Source: Opeltia flavorubescens (lineage: Eukaryota > Ascomycota > Lecanoromycetes > Teloschistales > Teloschistaceae). From it: 64,000 nt of DNA. The notes under the pieces are model-generated. The model saw only the letters and a program-made list of their open reading frames with translations. It ran no database searches and was not told the DNA's origin. The stretch covers positions 434,001-498,000 of the forward strand of contig KE546965.1 in assembly GCA_000442125.1 (NCBI GenBank), read 5' to 3'. Numbering within the stretch: the first letter of the stretch is position 1; each line of letters starts with the position of its first letter. This document shows positions 46,739-58,208 of this stretch, one piece after another. Position numbers and translations under genes: made by a program.

Positions 46739-47876
46739 TTTGCTTATGGCAAATATGGACCGAGAATGGAATAGATTGTCCGATGTTAATTTCAATCTTC
46801 AGACAGATAGACCAGACAAAGAGAGGAAAGGGTAAGATCATAGGATGATTCGTCCAGTGTTCTGGAAGCGAGGATAATACATAACAACGACAGAGACGAA
46901 GACAAACATCAGAACCAACAACTGCAAGTCGGACAGGAACCAGGCAGCGTCTCTGGATGGAAGGAGGAAGCCATCATGTGTTATGACGGCCATAGGAACC
47001 TATGACATGCAATGGAAAGCAACTAAGAGAGCAGCGCCGCTGGGGCCATTGGTTCTTTGGGACGGGAAACCGGACTAAGTAGTGCAAGATTGTGGTCCCG
47101 AATACGCTTCAATAATATCGATGCATCATGCAGACCGAGTGGCGACATCATTCTGAGAGTGTCAGATGCACGGATGCGACAAGGCGATGATATCAGGACT
47201 ACTAGGCGATTCCATGGAACTTTTCTAACGACAGTGGGAGCTAGTCGAGGACAACGGCGCAGTAAGGAGTCTGTGATTGGGATAAAGCAATAGATGATGG
47301 TGGAGTGTGCAAGCGTCAATTCGTGGTTGGGGAAATTCAAGAGTTCAACGACTCGATCGAGCGGAAGCAACCCCGGCTTAATGCTAGAAGAGATAAGCGA
47401 AATGTCTGTTGAGATCCACGAATGAAAAAGGTCGCCTGGATCCACAAAACCAGCTCGGAAAGTAAATCGATCTCCCTTAGTCTCGCTTTAGAGAGCGACA
47501 TGCGTCAGGTCCGGGTTGGATATGCGTGATGCATGTTTATGAACTCGGATGCTGCAACCGATATATCATCTCGCTCGAGCCTCTGTAGCTTTGAATTCAT
47601 TTCCGTTGCAGGATGAGAATATCTCTTGTCCAAACATTCAATCTGTACCGAACTTTGCTTGCTAAATCGGGGGCAAGGTGGCGATAAGAGTTGTTGAGAC
47701 TGCTACCAGCCGGTCGGCGAAAGGATGCACGGCGTCTGTCAATAATGCATCAAGGCCTGATCGTCACACTGAGGCATATTTATGCATGTGCCTGTTTTCG
47801 GCCAATAGAATGGTAGATCCATATATGCGCATCGCAAAGAAATCAATATGCATAGAACAGAAATGGTATTCTCGAT
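46739..47876. other. Intergenic 1.1 kb
   Basis: Promoter of the cryptochrome gene and 3' end of the SDR gene. One ORF (47023-47445, minus, 140 codons) has no family pattern and was not accepted. Confidence 0.45.
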
Positions 47877-48859
47877 TTAATATCCTTTACTCGAGAGTTC
47901 CTTCTCCGTCCAATCCCACAGCTCACGCGCCAGGTCCGATTTCTGCGCCCAACCACTACCGTTGCTCCGCTTGGCAACAGGAGTGTAATAGTTCCCACTG
48001 ACTACTTCACTCTTCTTTCCCCCAGCTGCCCACAGCTGATTCAAAGCGCCTGTAGGAACATCGGACATGAACAATGGTCCTGCAAACATGAGACCATATC
48101 TCAAAATCATGCTGTTCTGCTGGTTAGGTAGGTATAGGTCAGTCTTGATTACACCGGGATGAACGGCAACAGAGGTGATGCTCGGATATCGCCTTGCCAA
48201 TTCTTTGGTGTAGAGGATGTTGGCAAGCTTGGACTGTCCATAGCGTGCCCAAGATCCGTACTCCTTCAACTTTTCCATGTCGAATATGATCCCTTTGGAC
48301 CTTGGAGCAAGATTGTGTCCTTCGCTCGTTAGATTGACGATCCGCACATCGGAGCCTTCTTCCTGGGCAGTGGACAACAGAGTTGGCAAAAGTTGCTTGA
48401 CAAGTAAAGCATGACCTATATGGTTTGTCCCAAATTGCGATTCGTAGCCATCTTCGGTCATTGCGAGCGGCGTTGCCATGATGCCTGCGTTGTTCATCAG
48501 TACATCGAGCCGGGTGGATTGAGATTTGAACTCTTGCGCCGCCGCTGAGATTGATTTGAAGGAACAGAGATCCAATTTCAGGTATGTGATTTTGGCAGAC
48601 GGTACGGCTTTCTTGACATCTTCGACTGCAGCTTCGCCCTTTGATGGAGTCCGTGCCGCGAGAAATATGTGCGACGGATTGTGCTTGGCCAATTGGGAGA
48701 CCGCTTCTCTACCTAGTCCAGTGTTTCCTAATGATACATTGGCTACGTCTATCGACAGAGGAACCAATATCACTCACCTCCAGTAACGAGGATGACCTTG
48801 CCTGATAAGTCAGGGATATCTTTTTCCGGCACGAAACTTTGACCACCAAAGCCAAACAT
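47877..48859 (-). CDS. Short-chain dehydrogenase/reductase (retinol dehydrogenase/WWOX-like)
   Basis: Two exons, 48859-48778 and 48727-47877, intron 50 bp, 310 aa. The join rebuilds KVILVTGGNTGLGREAV, the TGxxxGxG cofactor site. Further SDR motifs: NNAGIM (with LDVL before it), catalytic Ser in IVNLTSEGHN, YGQSKLAN for YxxxK, and HPGVIKTDL. The substrate is not predictable; this SDR subtype often uses NADP(H). It lies beside the metal-uptake group but in an independent transcription unit, so no link is claimed. Confidence 0.92.
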
Positions 48860-49770
48860 CTTTTGGATATGTGAACTTGGTAACGATCGGTCCCGAAATC
48901 TATAGTGGTACCGAAGCAATACTGTGCAGCTCCTTTGATTCGGCGAGAGCTAGTATTGAGGTGATGGTATGTAAGTAATAGACTAGCACATCTGTGATGG
49001 AGAAAAAAAGACTAGATTTCCTATGTCTTTATACATGTTTCTTCGCAAAATTTTCCGAGAATTGCATGGTTGAAGAATGACGTTCTGGTCCCTTACGCCC
49101 GTGTTATCGTCGGGGTATCAACGGCCGAGCACATCAACCTAGTACTATTTGGGCACCAAAATCGGCACGCAATGCATTGCGCGAATGAGATATCGATAAC
49201 CGAAATTCACTGCATTACTAGATCAGGGTATAAGAGCTTTTAATTTATTATTCTACTGCACATTGAATTAACGGTTACTGGGGTGTCTGCTCAGTTCCTG
49301 CTTTCGTTGGTGATGGCATCATCTTCTCGCACGCCATCATTTTTGAGTGAGCGATAAAGCCGTATTCGTAAGAACACCAAACCTCATCACCAGGGATCGA
49401 TTGTTTCGCAAACGAAAAAACCAGACAGGGTATTCCGAGGTAGACTTCTAGATTGAATGCCAAAACAGTGATGCAAGGATATTAGGAGATTACCTAGGAT
49501 TTTGACTTTGATTCACCTGGCATTACTCGTTTATTGCTGTCAAAGAGAAGGGGTATTTCCTTTATCTGTGAGATTATTCGTCATTCAATCCGGTGCTTCG
49601 AATACGCTGACGGAAGTAATGGTATCTAAAATCCTCAAATTTCTTGACGATATCATGAGTCTAAGCGACCACGAATGGGTATCTTCATGCAGATGACTAA
49701 CTCCAAGACTGATCCTCCAGTACTCCTGGCTCCATCTTGAGATCCGTATATATTGCCATACTATGCGATC
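48860..49770. other. Intergenic 0.9 kb
   Basis: SDR promoter side and 3' side of the reductase gene. Short ORFs only. Confidence 0.45.
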
Positions 49771-51965
49771 TTAGTATTCGAATGACTCGGCATGAAAGTA
49801 GATCCCCTGAGCGCCAGTTCCTTTATGCACTGCCCTTTCGTTACTTAAACTCACCACGCTCCGCTGGACTCCATCAACAAGACCCTGCGGTCCACATACC
49901 ACGACCGCACTTTCACCAAGCGCTTGCTCCAACATCTTACGAATGAGGCTATGAGGCTGGGGCCGGCCGGATAGCATTGCAATCTCTTGATAGGTTGATA
50001 GCCTGACCTCCTGATGGTAGCTGGAAAGCTTCTGTGAGGCTTGGGTACCCATTAATGTTTGCTTGACAATTTCAATCTTGTCGGCGTTGCAGTTGCAGCA
50101 ACATTGTTCTTGCAAATCGAGGGCCGCTCCCTCATCTTCAATGGTCCTCCTGCAGCAGCAGGTCCCGTTTGGTCCACAACTTGTAATGGCACCAACTTGA
50201 CTTTGAAAACCCGATGTGACGGAATTGATCGAGATGGCATCGCTGTTCTCTTTCTCAACGTATCCTCGAATTTTCTGCGCCACAGTCTTCTCTTCCAATT
50301 TTCCATCCAAGACTTCGAAAGGCTTTTGCTCGCCTTGTCTCCCACGGTCAGCACCTGAGATGCCGTCGCAGGTTACATAAATGCTCATGTCAACTTCAAA
50401 ATGTGACCCTTCACTTTTCAGTTGTCGGACATCGTCTGAAACCGTTTCTAATTGAGGTTTGAACCAATCATACTGCTCTCGTGACTTGATTGCCCAAATG
50501 AAGCGGATGTACCGAGTCGCAGCCCCTTGAAACGCAAATGCCGGATGGCAGCACGAGTCTCTTCGATTATGGGCGTTCTTCGACCAACATGATACGATAT
50601 CTCGCATCAGCGGTACTGTAAAGGTCGCTCCGCTGCTCCCAGCGATCAGAAAGACGCTATCGAACTGTCGCAACGGTCGGATACGTCCATACGGACCCTC
50701 AAGGATGAGACTGCGTGTAGGGAGCTGATATGACTCTCCATTCGCTGTCGGAAGGCTTTGCGAGTTCTGGGCGTGACGGAAAAAGCGCTTGGTGCCCCCA
50801 GATTTAGACTTAACCAGAAATTCCATTCTTCCGTCCTCGGGTATAGATGCAATTGTGAATGGATGTGCCTGAAGAGGTGCGAGGGCGTGGCATGTTAAGA
50901 AAACATGCTGTCCAGCTTTCCAATGCATGGGTGGATTCTCGATTGCGATTCGTGTGGTATTCAGACTCAGAGGCTGGAACGTCGCTCGAGAGCACATTGC
51001 CCCCGACCCTCTAGTTCGTCGGTTCAATAACGGAACATTCACAAATAGAGTTACAATGGCTCTAATTGCCCGGTCGAACGCATAAAAACCTATTGGGAGC
51101 CAGACCCAAACCTTGACCTCTTGGGGGAAATGTAGATAGACAGCTGCAAGGAAACCGACAGATGTGACAATATGTTGCACCACGAAAAACTCGTAATTCC
51201 ATCTGCGGAATGGAAACAAGGAGCTAAGAACGATCCACAAGAGGATACACCATGCGGCAAATCCTCTTTGGGTGATAGGATCGGTGGTTAACTTGACTTT
51301 GATGTAGTCGTAGCGAGCCCAATTGACGAACCAGAAGCCCATGTGTATGGTCACAGTAAGAAACAGTATCCGCGAAACCCACCTATGTAACCAATTCAGT
51401 CTCTCATAGCTTGTTCCAGTCAACCATCCAATGATGTTTCGTTTCCCGGAGAGGAGGACAATGAGTGGCAGCTGCGCAGCGGCGACGAAACCGGTACGAT
51501 AGCCTATGTCCTCCCACTTCCACTGATCTCCAGGATCAAGCTTATAAAAGCAGAGCACGACAATGAGAATGAGTTCAGCTACGATTATTGACATTCGCCC
51601 AAGGGTTGGGGAGGTCCAGCGAAATTTCTCGGAGGTAATTAACGGATAGCTGAAGTATGAAAGCTCCCGAGCAGTGGCATAGAGAGTCGCAAATATTGAT
51701 GGCAGCAGAGCTCGAGGCTTGGCTGGCAACGAGTCTTTACAACTGGCGGCTGACATCCTGGGCTCGTTCAGCGAATAGGATGCAATATTTTGTGATCATA
51801 AACGCACCTCTGTCTGTAAAGAATCTTATTATACAAATTGACCAACGTTGCGCATCCTATGGCTGTTCCAATCACGGCCCAGTAAAATTTTTGTACATCG
51901 ACGAGGCTTGGGACGCCGTCGCCCATGGACATTCCGCCCATTCCATGACCCATTCCATGACTCAT
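49771..51965 (-). CDS. Ferric/cupric metalloreductase (FRE family) with Met/His-rich N-terminus
   Basis: Two exons, 51965-51808 and 51757-49771, intron 50 bp, 714 aa. It opens with a Met/His-rich stretch (MSHGMGHGMGGMSMGDG) before a first membrane helix. The heme domain has paired histidines in LHRWVSRILFLTVTIHMGFW and VVQHIVTSVGFLAAVYLH. FAD binding is marked by HPFTIASIPEDG and NADPH binding by LILEGPYGR, LIAGSSGATFTVPL and the C-terminal VVVCGPQGLVDGV. A Cys-rich insert (SCGPNGTCCCRR and QCCCNCN) lies in the NADPH domain around residues 590-625. The enzyme passes electrons across the plasma membrane to reduce Fe(III) or Cu(II) outside. It is head-to-head with a CTR gene (490 bp), which favours a copper role. 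Confidence 0.95.
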
Positions 51966-52455
51966 GTTTAGATTGGGCCTTACAAGCCGCGGAGAATAGA
52001 GCAGGGAGAGAAGAGAATGACAATTTAGAAAAGAAGAGGATGCCTGATCCAAGTCACGCCATAGGTGTAGTAACGAAGAGAGAAAAGCAAGACACGCTTG
52101 CACTACGAGGAGACAACGGCAACGGCACCTGACTTGACGCCACTCCCTCCAGGATCTCAAACAGAGATTTAAAGACCATACTTCGATACTTCGGTTGTGC
52201 AACAAGTGAAAAAGACGGGTAAGAGCACAAAGACAGACTTGGTCATGCGTAATGGATGGAGCATGTTTGATAGCCACTTTCTTAGCGCATTACGTTTTAT
52301 CTCTGGCACAACAGCGTCTTTGTTGTCCCTGTACATAATGATCTATCAATCCTGCATTTATCACTAAGGTAAGAGTATTCAATCATCAAGTTTATTTCGT
52401 CGAGCACTCGGAGCCTCTAGTCCCTGCTATATCCAAACAACGTTTCGTACACAAA
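51966..52455. promoter_or_regulatory. Divergent promoter, metalloreductase / CTR transporter, with GATA-type sites
   Basis: 490 bp between opposite start codons. Four HGATAR sequences lie close together: TGATAG at 52268, TTATCT (reverse AGATAA) at 52297, CTATCA (reverse) at 52343 and TTATCA (reverse) at 52358. Fungal iron regulators of the SreA type bind HGATAR; the longer ATCWGATAA form is absent. No perfect Mac1/Cuf1-like copper site found. Confidence 0.4.
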
Positions 52456-53079
52456 ATGTCTCATGACATGTCATCAATGTCTGCTTCCTCAAGTACGCCG
52501 ATGCCCATGTCAAGCATGGCGTCGGCTTTCTATTCATCAACCTCCACGACCCTTTTCTTCTCATCTTGGACGCCTGGAAGCACAGGCTCATACGCTGGAA
52601 CATGCATTTTCCTTATCTTGCTCGCTGCGATATTTCGAGGCCTTGCCGCTGGGAAACATGCGCTGGAGCACCGATGGCTGGATGAGGAGCTCAACCGAAG
52701 ATACGTCACCGTCAGAGGCAAACCCACCGAAGCCGAGAGGATCAAATCGGACAGTGAGAGCAAGAATGCGACATTGATCACGGAGCGTGGAGTGGAAGAG
52801 CATGTTAAAGTGGTCAGGAAGGCGCGTCGGACCATCACGCCTTGGAGACTGAGCATAGATTTGCCCAGAGCCGCATATGCAACCGTAATGGCCGGAGTCG
52901 GTTATCTGCTGTAAGTAAATTGAAATCGCAAAGAGAGTCAATCGGAATCCTAATCCCTTCATAGGATGCTGGCTGTGATGACAATGAATGTAGGATACTT
53001 CTTATCTATTCTGGGCGGTACTTTTCTCGGCGAGCTTGCCCTGGGGAGATACACACAATTAGAGGAGCATGGCCATTGA
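52456..53079 (+). CDS. CTR-family copper transporter
   Basis: Two exons, 52456-52910 and 52965-53079, intron 54 bp, 189 aa. The N-terminus is Met-rich (MSHDMSSMS, STPMPMSSMAS). Three membrane helices follow: around TGSYAGTCIFLILLAAIFRG, then AYATVMAGVGYLLMLAVMTM, then GYFLSILGGTFLGELALG. The MLAVM and MTMNVGYF segment fits the MxxxM selectivity motif of TM2 and GGTFLG the GxxxG packing motif of TM3. CTR proteins form trimers that let Cu(I) into the cytosol, at the plasma membrane or vacuole; size does not decide which. It is divergent from the metalloreductase and 668 bp upstream of a BIM1-like gene in the same direction. Confidence 0.95.
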
Positions 53080-53747
53080 ATTCAATTTTACAGCGAACTC
53101 CTTAGAAACGGTGTATACAAATCGATACATCGAATCACCAGGTCTACGACCTTAGCAGAACCTCCGCTAGATCAACGGGTATGAAGCCATTGGTAAGACC
53201 AGCAGCAACTCTCGGTCCTGTATGCCATCATCTAGGTAATTAAGGCTCTCGTGCAACGGTTTCCCTCCAGATGAGCCGTGGATTGCTCCTCCGTGCCAAG
53301 CCGACATGGAAGCGCCGACACCCCACTAAACTGCAGAAAAAACATGCTCAAACCACGCCTTTGACAAGCGAGACAAAGGAAGCCGATCAACCACACCGAA
53401 ACGTGCATTCTAGACCAGAAAAGGGTCCTTCCCACGGCAAAGGCATGAATCTACCATCTTCTCCGGCGCTTGGCGTCTCCATCATCAATGTATCGAACCT
53501 CATTAGTCGAATCTGAACCATCCACTTTGCGTAGGTATGGTACAACTTGTGGCCCAGTGATGCGCGTGTTTGAGCAAGTTTTCGGCATTGGCCGTTCCAT
53601 TCTTGTCTAGTGGTGGTTCAACTGCTATTCCTTTCACGTGCTACTTGTAACGGCTTTGAGAACAATTTCCTGACTCGTCCACAAGAAGTCCGAAATCCTG
53701 CCGTGCTCTGTTTGCTTTCGTTCCCAGAATTCTTTGGCCAAATTTTC
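53080..53747. other. Intergenic, upstream of the BIM1-like gene
   Basis: 668 bp. TGAGCAAG at 53571-53578 is one base off the reverse complement of the yeast Mac1 site (TTTGCTCA), about 170 bp before the ATG. Weak. Short ORFs only. Confidence 0.4.
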
Positions 53748-54529
53748 ATGATGAAGCTCAGCATCTTACTCCTCTCATTCCTCACCTCCCTTGCTTCTGC
53801 TCATTTCACCCTCGACTTCCCTCCTGCCCGTGGCTTTGACGAAGACCAATTGACTAGCTTTCCCTGTGGTGGGCAAAGCTCCGTCAGCAGTGACCGTACA
53901 CCATGGCCACTTGCCGGCGGTCCAATCCAATTGACCATGGGGCACGATGAATCTGCAGTCCAGGTGCTGATTGCTCTGGGGAATGACGCGACTGACGCTT
54001 TCAACACGGTCCTGGTGCCTACAGCTCAGGAGCAAGGACTCGGAAAATTCTGCCTAAGCGACGTGAAGATCCCAGAGAGCCTGGGGGTCAAGGAGGGTGA
54101 CAATGCGACCATTCAGGTCGTGACGAATGGGGATCCGACAGGAGGCTTATACAATGTACCTCAACGATCCTATCCTGTCCCGCGGCTTTTGTTCCTCCCT
54201 TGGACGTTCAATGACGGCACGTTGCTGACTTCGATACACAGTGCGCCGACATCACTTTCTCTAGCACCAACTCTACCGCTTCCGAATGTACCAATGGCAA
54301 AGGCGTCACGACAACAAAATACACGGGCAAATCTTCAAACGCCAACGGGACCGATTCTATGGCTGCTACTACGAGTTCGGCATCTGGGACTGGGACTGGG
54401 ACTGGGACGCCTTCTATGACTGGTTCGGCTGCGGGTTCCTCGCCGACGGGCGCAGCGGGGAGGTTGGAGTTTGCAGGGGCTGCTGTGTTTGTTGCATGCC
54501 TTGTCCAAGCGTGCATCTTGTTGCAGTGA
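53748..54529 (+). CDS. BIM1-like (X325) copper-binding GPI protein
   Basis: Two exons, 53748-54155 and 54242-54529, intron 86 bp (phase 0), 231 aa. A signal peptide (MMKLSILLLSFLTSLASA) ends so that the mature chain begins with His (HFTLDFPPARGFDEDQ), as in LPMO-like histidine-brace proteins. A second His is in QLTMGHDESAVQVLI. Four cysteines (FPCGG, GKFCLSD, YNCADI, SECTNG) match the family disulfides. The tail is Ser/Thr/Gly-rich with a (GT)4 repeat and a hydrophobic C-terminal segment, a GPI-anchor signal. Cryptococcus Bim1 binds copper at the cell surface and aids Ctr1 under copper limitation; X325 proteins lack polysaccharide oxidation. The adjacent CTR and reductase genes support the same role here. 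ATG 53751 is an equal start choice. Confidence 0.92.
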
Positions 54530-55584
54530 TAGAGATAAGAGAGGGGGTTTGAATATATGAATGATAGCATAGCATGCATAAGAACTAAATGGAAGCCCTG
54601 ACTTACTATTACCCGAGGCCCTGTGAAGTGAAGAGATGACACAGCTCCGTAAGAGAGCCCACAGTCTTATTTCAATTTTCAATCATCCATCATTGAAACG
54701 ACAGCACTTGGATTCCTGACAGTTATCACGCAGGAGAGTCTTCGGACAATTTCAAATCGATCTCCCATTGCACAACGATCTTGGGTATCAATTTCTCTGA
54801 GTAATATATCAAATTTAGTGTAGTGTATCAACCCGGGTATAAAAGCATGCGACAATGCCACATCCTACAGCCACTCATATGGTGCTCTGTAGAATGGAAG
54901 AAAAAACCAGTCCACCAATGCTAATGCCAATGCCTCGCTCGCAAAATGTCTGTAGAAGATAAACACAATCTTCCGCATGATTGTACTTTTTTCCTTCATG
55001 CTCCTTTATCAATACTGGGTATCACTGACACCCCTCGACTCCATTTTTGTGTAACGCCGTGCTATGCGGAATTAGCATCATAATCAGAAAACTCGCTCCT
55101 CCAAATGCAGACGCTCTTCAAGCGTGAACGAGTTACTTAAGAAGTGTGCATGCCTGAGACCAACAACTGCTGTTGCAACCGTATGGTCGATTAAGACATA
55201 CATGATGCCCTCTTGAATAGTTGGTTCAATCTATCTCGCTCCACCGGTAGACATACACCGAAGTCAGTCAATACTAGTGATTGAAAGAGGATGAAAGACC
55301 GCGTGAACAATCGCTTGGAACGAATAGAAAAGACATGTGTGTAAGTAATGTGTATGGTTGAGACCGATGACTGCTGTTGCAGCTATATGATCGATCAAGA
55401 AATGCACATTTCCCTTTTGAATATCGGCTCATTTCCTCTCGCTCGACCGGTAGACATACACCGAAGTCAGTCGATACCAGGAACTGAAGGATGAAAGTTG
55501 GCGTGAAAAATCGCTTGAAACGAACCGGAAAGACGTGCGCGTAAGTGATGTGGACTTGGATGTTGCTAGCGTGATGTGAGAAAT
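54530..55584. other. Convergent intergenic, 1.06 kb
   Basis: Between the stops of the BIM1-like and Nup53 genes. Its right half is the tandem repeat listed separately; the left half shows nothing. Confidence 0.5.
55122..55560. repeat. Diverged tandem repeat, about 200-bp unit
   Basis: Copies start at 55122, 55301 and 55501, each with GCGTGAAMRA; the third is partial (about 60 bp). The segment ACCGGTAGACATACACCGAA recurs exactly at 55243 and 55446. Copy 1 is about 20 bp shorter. Copies differ mostly by C/T and G/A changes. No coding sense is evident. Confidence 0.85.
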
Positions 55585-58208
55585 TCAATCGTCTTTCAGG
55601 CCACACAGGTCGGTCCCAAAACTTGAGTCTAGCCAGTAGAAGAATCGCCAATAGAAGCTTGCGTTTGCCCAATCGAATTCACCAGACTCGGTACGTGGGA
55701 CCTGATTACCAATTACATCCCCGGGAATCAGTCCCAGATTTTCAAGGTACCGGAGGCTTCTCTGGGTGAAAGTAGGCTGAGGTAAAAATGCTTCGCTTGC
55801 AGGACGGAGTTGAGTGCGTGGTACATCTGGGAAGAATCTCATGTATTGTGTGTTCTCTTGTGGTGGTGATGTTCCGGTAACAGCTCCAGCGTCCGGACGC
55901 CCTTGCAGCTCTGATCCACGTTGTCGCAGCGTTGAATTATTTGCATCCGTATTCGGAGCCGTAGCTGTTGCGGAAGACGCTGTAGATGGAGACCCAGATT
56001 CGGGTTCGGGACGCTGAGAAGCGCCCGTGTATGTTGGGAAGGACTTTGGTAAGGTTGCGCTCGACTGGCGATGCTGAGATTGGAGATTGCGGGTGGAAGC
56101 AGGCCCAAGTGATTGGGTGATCTTGTGAGATGGGACGTGGGAAGGCTTTGCTGGCGTAGTGAGACCACTTTCTCTGTCTTCTGGTCTGCAAAGTATAGGC
56201 TCATCGCCATTTGGTATGATGCCGTCGGTGTACCTCTCAGCGTAGACCCAATGCCCTTGAACAATACGGGGTGAGTTGTAGCAAGCTCGTTCGGCTGCTT
56301 CGGCAGAGTCGAAGGTGACCCTGATCCATGCCTTACCGCCCTTATAACTCATACTCAACTTCTTTTCGGTTGGAGTCAAAGCGCGTCGAGGCATCATACC
56401 AGGTGAACTGAATGTGGTTGGGATTCTTCGTGCTTCAGGAGGGGGATGACGGTCGTAGTCCTCGCAAATCATGCCACCAGATGCTTTCTCATAATATGAG
56501 ATCGCTGCCCATTGAATAGACGGTGAGAATCCGTAAAGCATGACCTGGACAGGCTCTTTGCCTACATTGCTAGCCGTAGTATCCTGCTGCAGGCCTGTGG
56601 TTGAGACAAGGCTGTCACGGCCTTCATTGTAGAGCTCAGCTCGGCGCTTATCTTCTTCCAATCCTCGTAGAAAACCATCAACGGCAGAACTTTCTTTCTT
56701 TGCTGGGGTTGCTGTTCGAGTTGCTCTGGTTGAACCTTTGCGGCGCATTGATTTTCCGAAAGGCCCTGTCTCGACAGGTCGCTTCTTCTGACCGCGTGCA
56801 TTTGGATGATCGTCAGGCCATTCTAAAGCCCAAGGAAGCTGTTTTCCATTCTCGTCGTAAGCTCTCTCTTCGGGCGGGACCGCGTGAAATTGGGTAGGAC
56901 GACCGTTGGCCGAGTATGTATTCATTGTATTTTCGACAAGTCTACGGCGCTTAGGGAGGATATCTCTTCGAATAAGGATGTGGAGAGGGCCAGTCGCTAA
57001 ATGGCGAACCTCAATTGTGTCTTCAATCAACTGACCATTTGGTAATGTTTGGGGCACAATTTCGCGTCGTCTAAGAATAAATAAAGGTCAGCAGCCGAGG
57101 TTGATCGTCATGAATTGGGTCCGCTAGCGGAAAACAGCCGCGCGGAACAAAGGGATGCGGGCTTGCAGGACAACTCACATTCCGCAAAGGGGATCCTCCA
57201 GACAGGCCGCGAAGAACAATGGTGACTCTTTTTGGGCCAATGCCATTTTCTGCTTTTTCTCATCCCCTTCTGGCAATTTGAAAATCTTGTCAATCACGTG
57301 CCAATCGTGGGTTCGCTCCCACTCGTCAGTCCAGAATGCCGCCTTCAGGACACTTCCCATCGTAGCAAAGTTGCTTTGGTCTCGTGCCCAGCGGCTGACT
57401 CCCTCCTCAAAGAGGTTTCGTTCATTTTGGGAAACCTCGTAGAGTCTCTGGAGCTCTACGTCTCCACTGGGCACTGAGAAGGGGAGTGCCGTTGCGCCGC
57501 TGGCTTCGAACATGTCCATCGCTCGCCAGTGGCGGCGAAAGCCGTTCAGCCCAGACGCCCAATTCCAAGCTCCGCACACTTCCCTTGGGCTCCGTTCCCC
57601 CTTCTCAAAGTACAGCCCCAGCAAGACGATCCATTTGGCTGGGTTGGCATATGCCCACCCCAGTAGCATGTTGACATGCTGTGCAAACGCCGTCCGATCT
57701 TGCGCCAGGACACTGTAAGGGGGCTGTCTCGTCACCGGCTGTGCTGCAGCAATAGTCGTCTATGCCATTGTCAGCGTGATCGGTGTATCGACATCAGATG
57801 AAACAGATACAGCTGACTTACCTGGGCATTTGACCAGCCAACGGCTCCGAAGTTAGCCGGGATGGCTGGCTGTGTTTGGCGGGGAGGAGTGGCGTAAGGG
57901 AGGGGCGGGACGTCAGGGAGAGGAGCAGCGGGGCTGGCAGGTGGGCTCGGGCTGCCAGGGGGACTGGGAGGGAAGCCTTCAGGAGGAGGTGAATCGGGCG
58001 CATCGTCCTCGGTTGGATGAAGCTCTTTTCGAAGAGCATCGCGAAGTGCTTCTAGGTCTTCGGCTTCCTTCTTTAGTCTAGCTATCTCCTCGTCTTGAGG
58101 ATTGGGTTGCTTGGGTCCATGCAAAATTAGACTCGGTTTCTTCGGCTTCTCATCGTGATCGTGTTGATCGTTCGTGTCATCATCATCTGCTTGCTTTCGC
58201 TTGCCCAT
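55585..58208 (-). CDS. NUP53: Nup53/Nup35-type nucleoporin with long N-terminal extension
   Basis: Three exons: 58208-57822, 57759-57179 and 57070-55585, introns 62 and 108 bp, 817 aa. The Nup35-type RRM lies near residues 495-620: VQVMLYGFSPSIQWAAISYY, then GKAWIRVTFDSAEAAERACY and GHWVYAERY. The C-terminus ends in an aromatic amphipathic segment (FYWRFFYWLDSSFGTDLCG), matching the membrane-binding end of Nup53. Ahead of this are a coiled, Pro-rich start (MGKRKQADDDD; KKEAEDLEALRDALRKEL) and a domain of about 200 residues (AFAQHVNMLLGWAYANPAKW, RHWRAMDMFEASGAT) that I do not recognise. Frame-keeping introns with good branch sites join the parts, but a two-gene model is possible. Nup53 acts in the nuclear pore inner ring. 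Confidence 0.8.

Noticed and set aside
47023-47445. 140-codon minus ORF between cryptochrome and SDR genes
   Set aside because: No recognisable family and no start context; not enough to call a gene.
47877-54529. Secondary-metabolite cluster (SDR plus oxidoreductase plus transporter)
   Set aside because: No backbone enzyme; the transporter and reductase are metal-uptake types.
54208-54642. 144-codon minus ORF opposite the BIM1-like gene
   Set aside because: Antisense of the Gly/Thr/Ser-rich GPI tail; low-complexity shadow.
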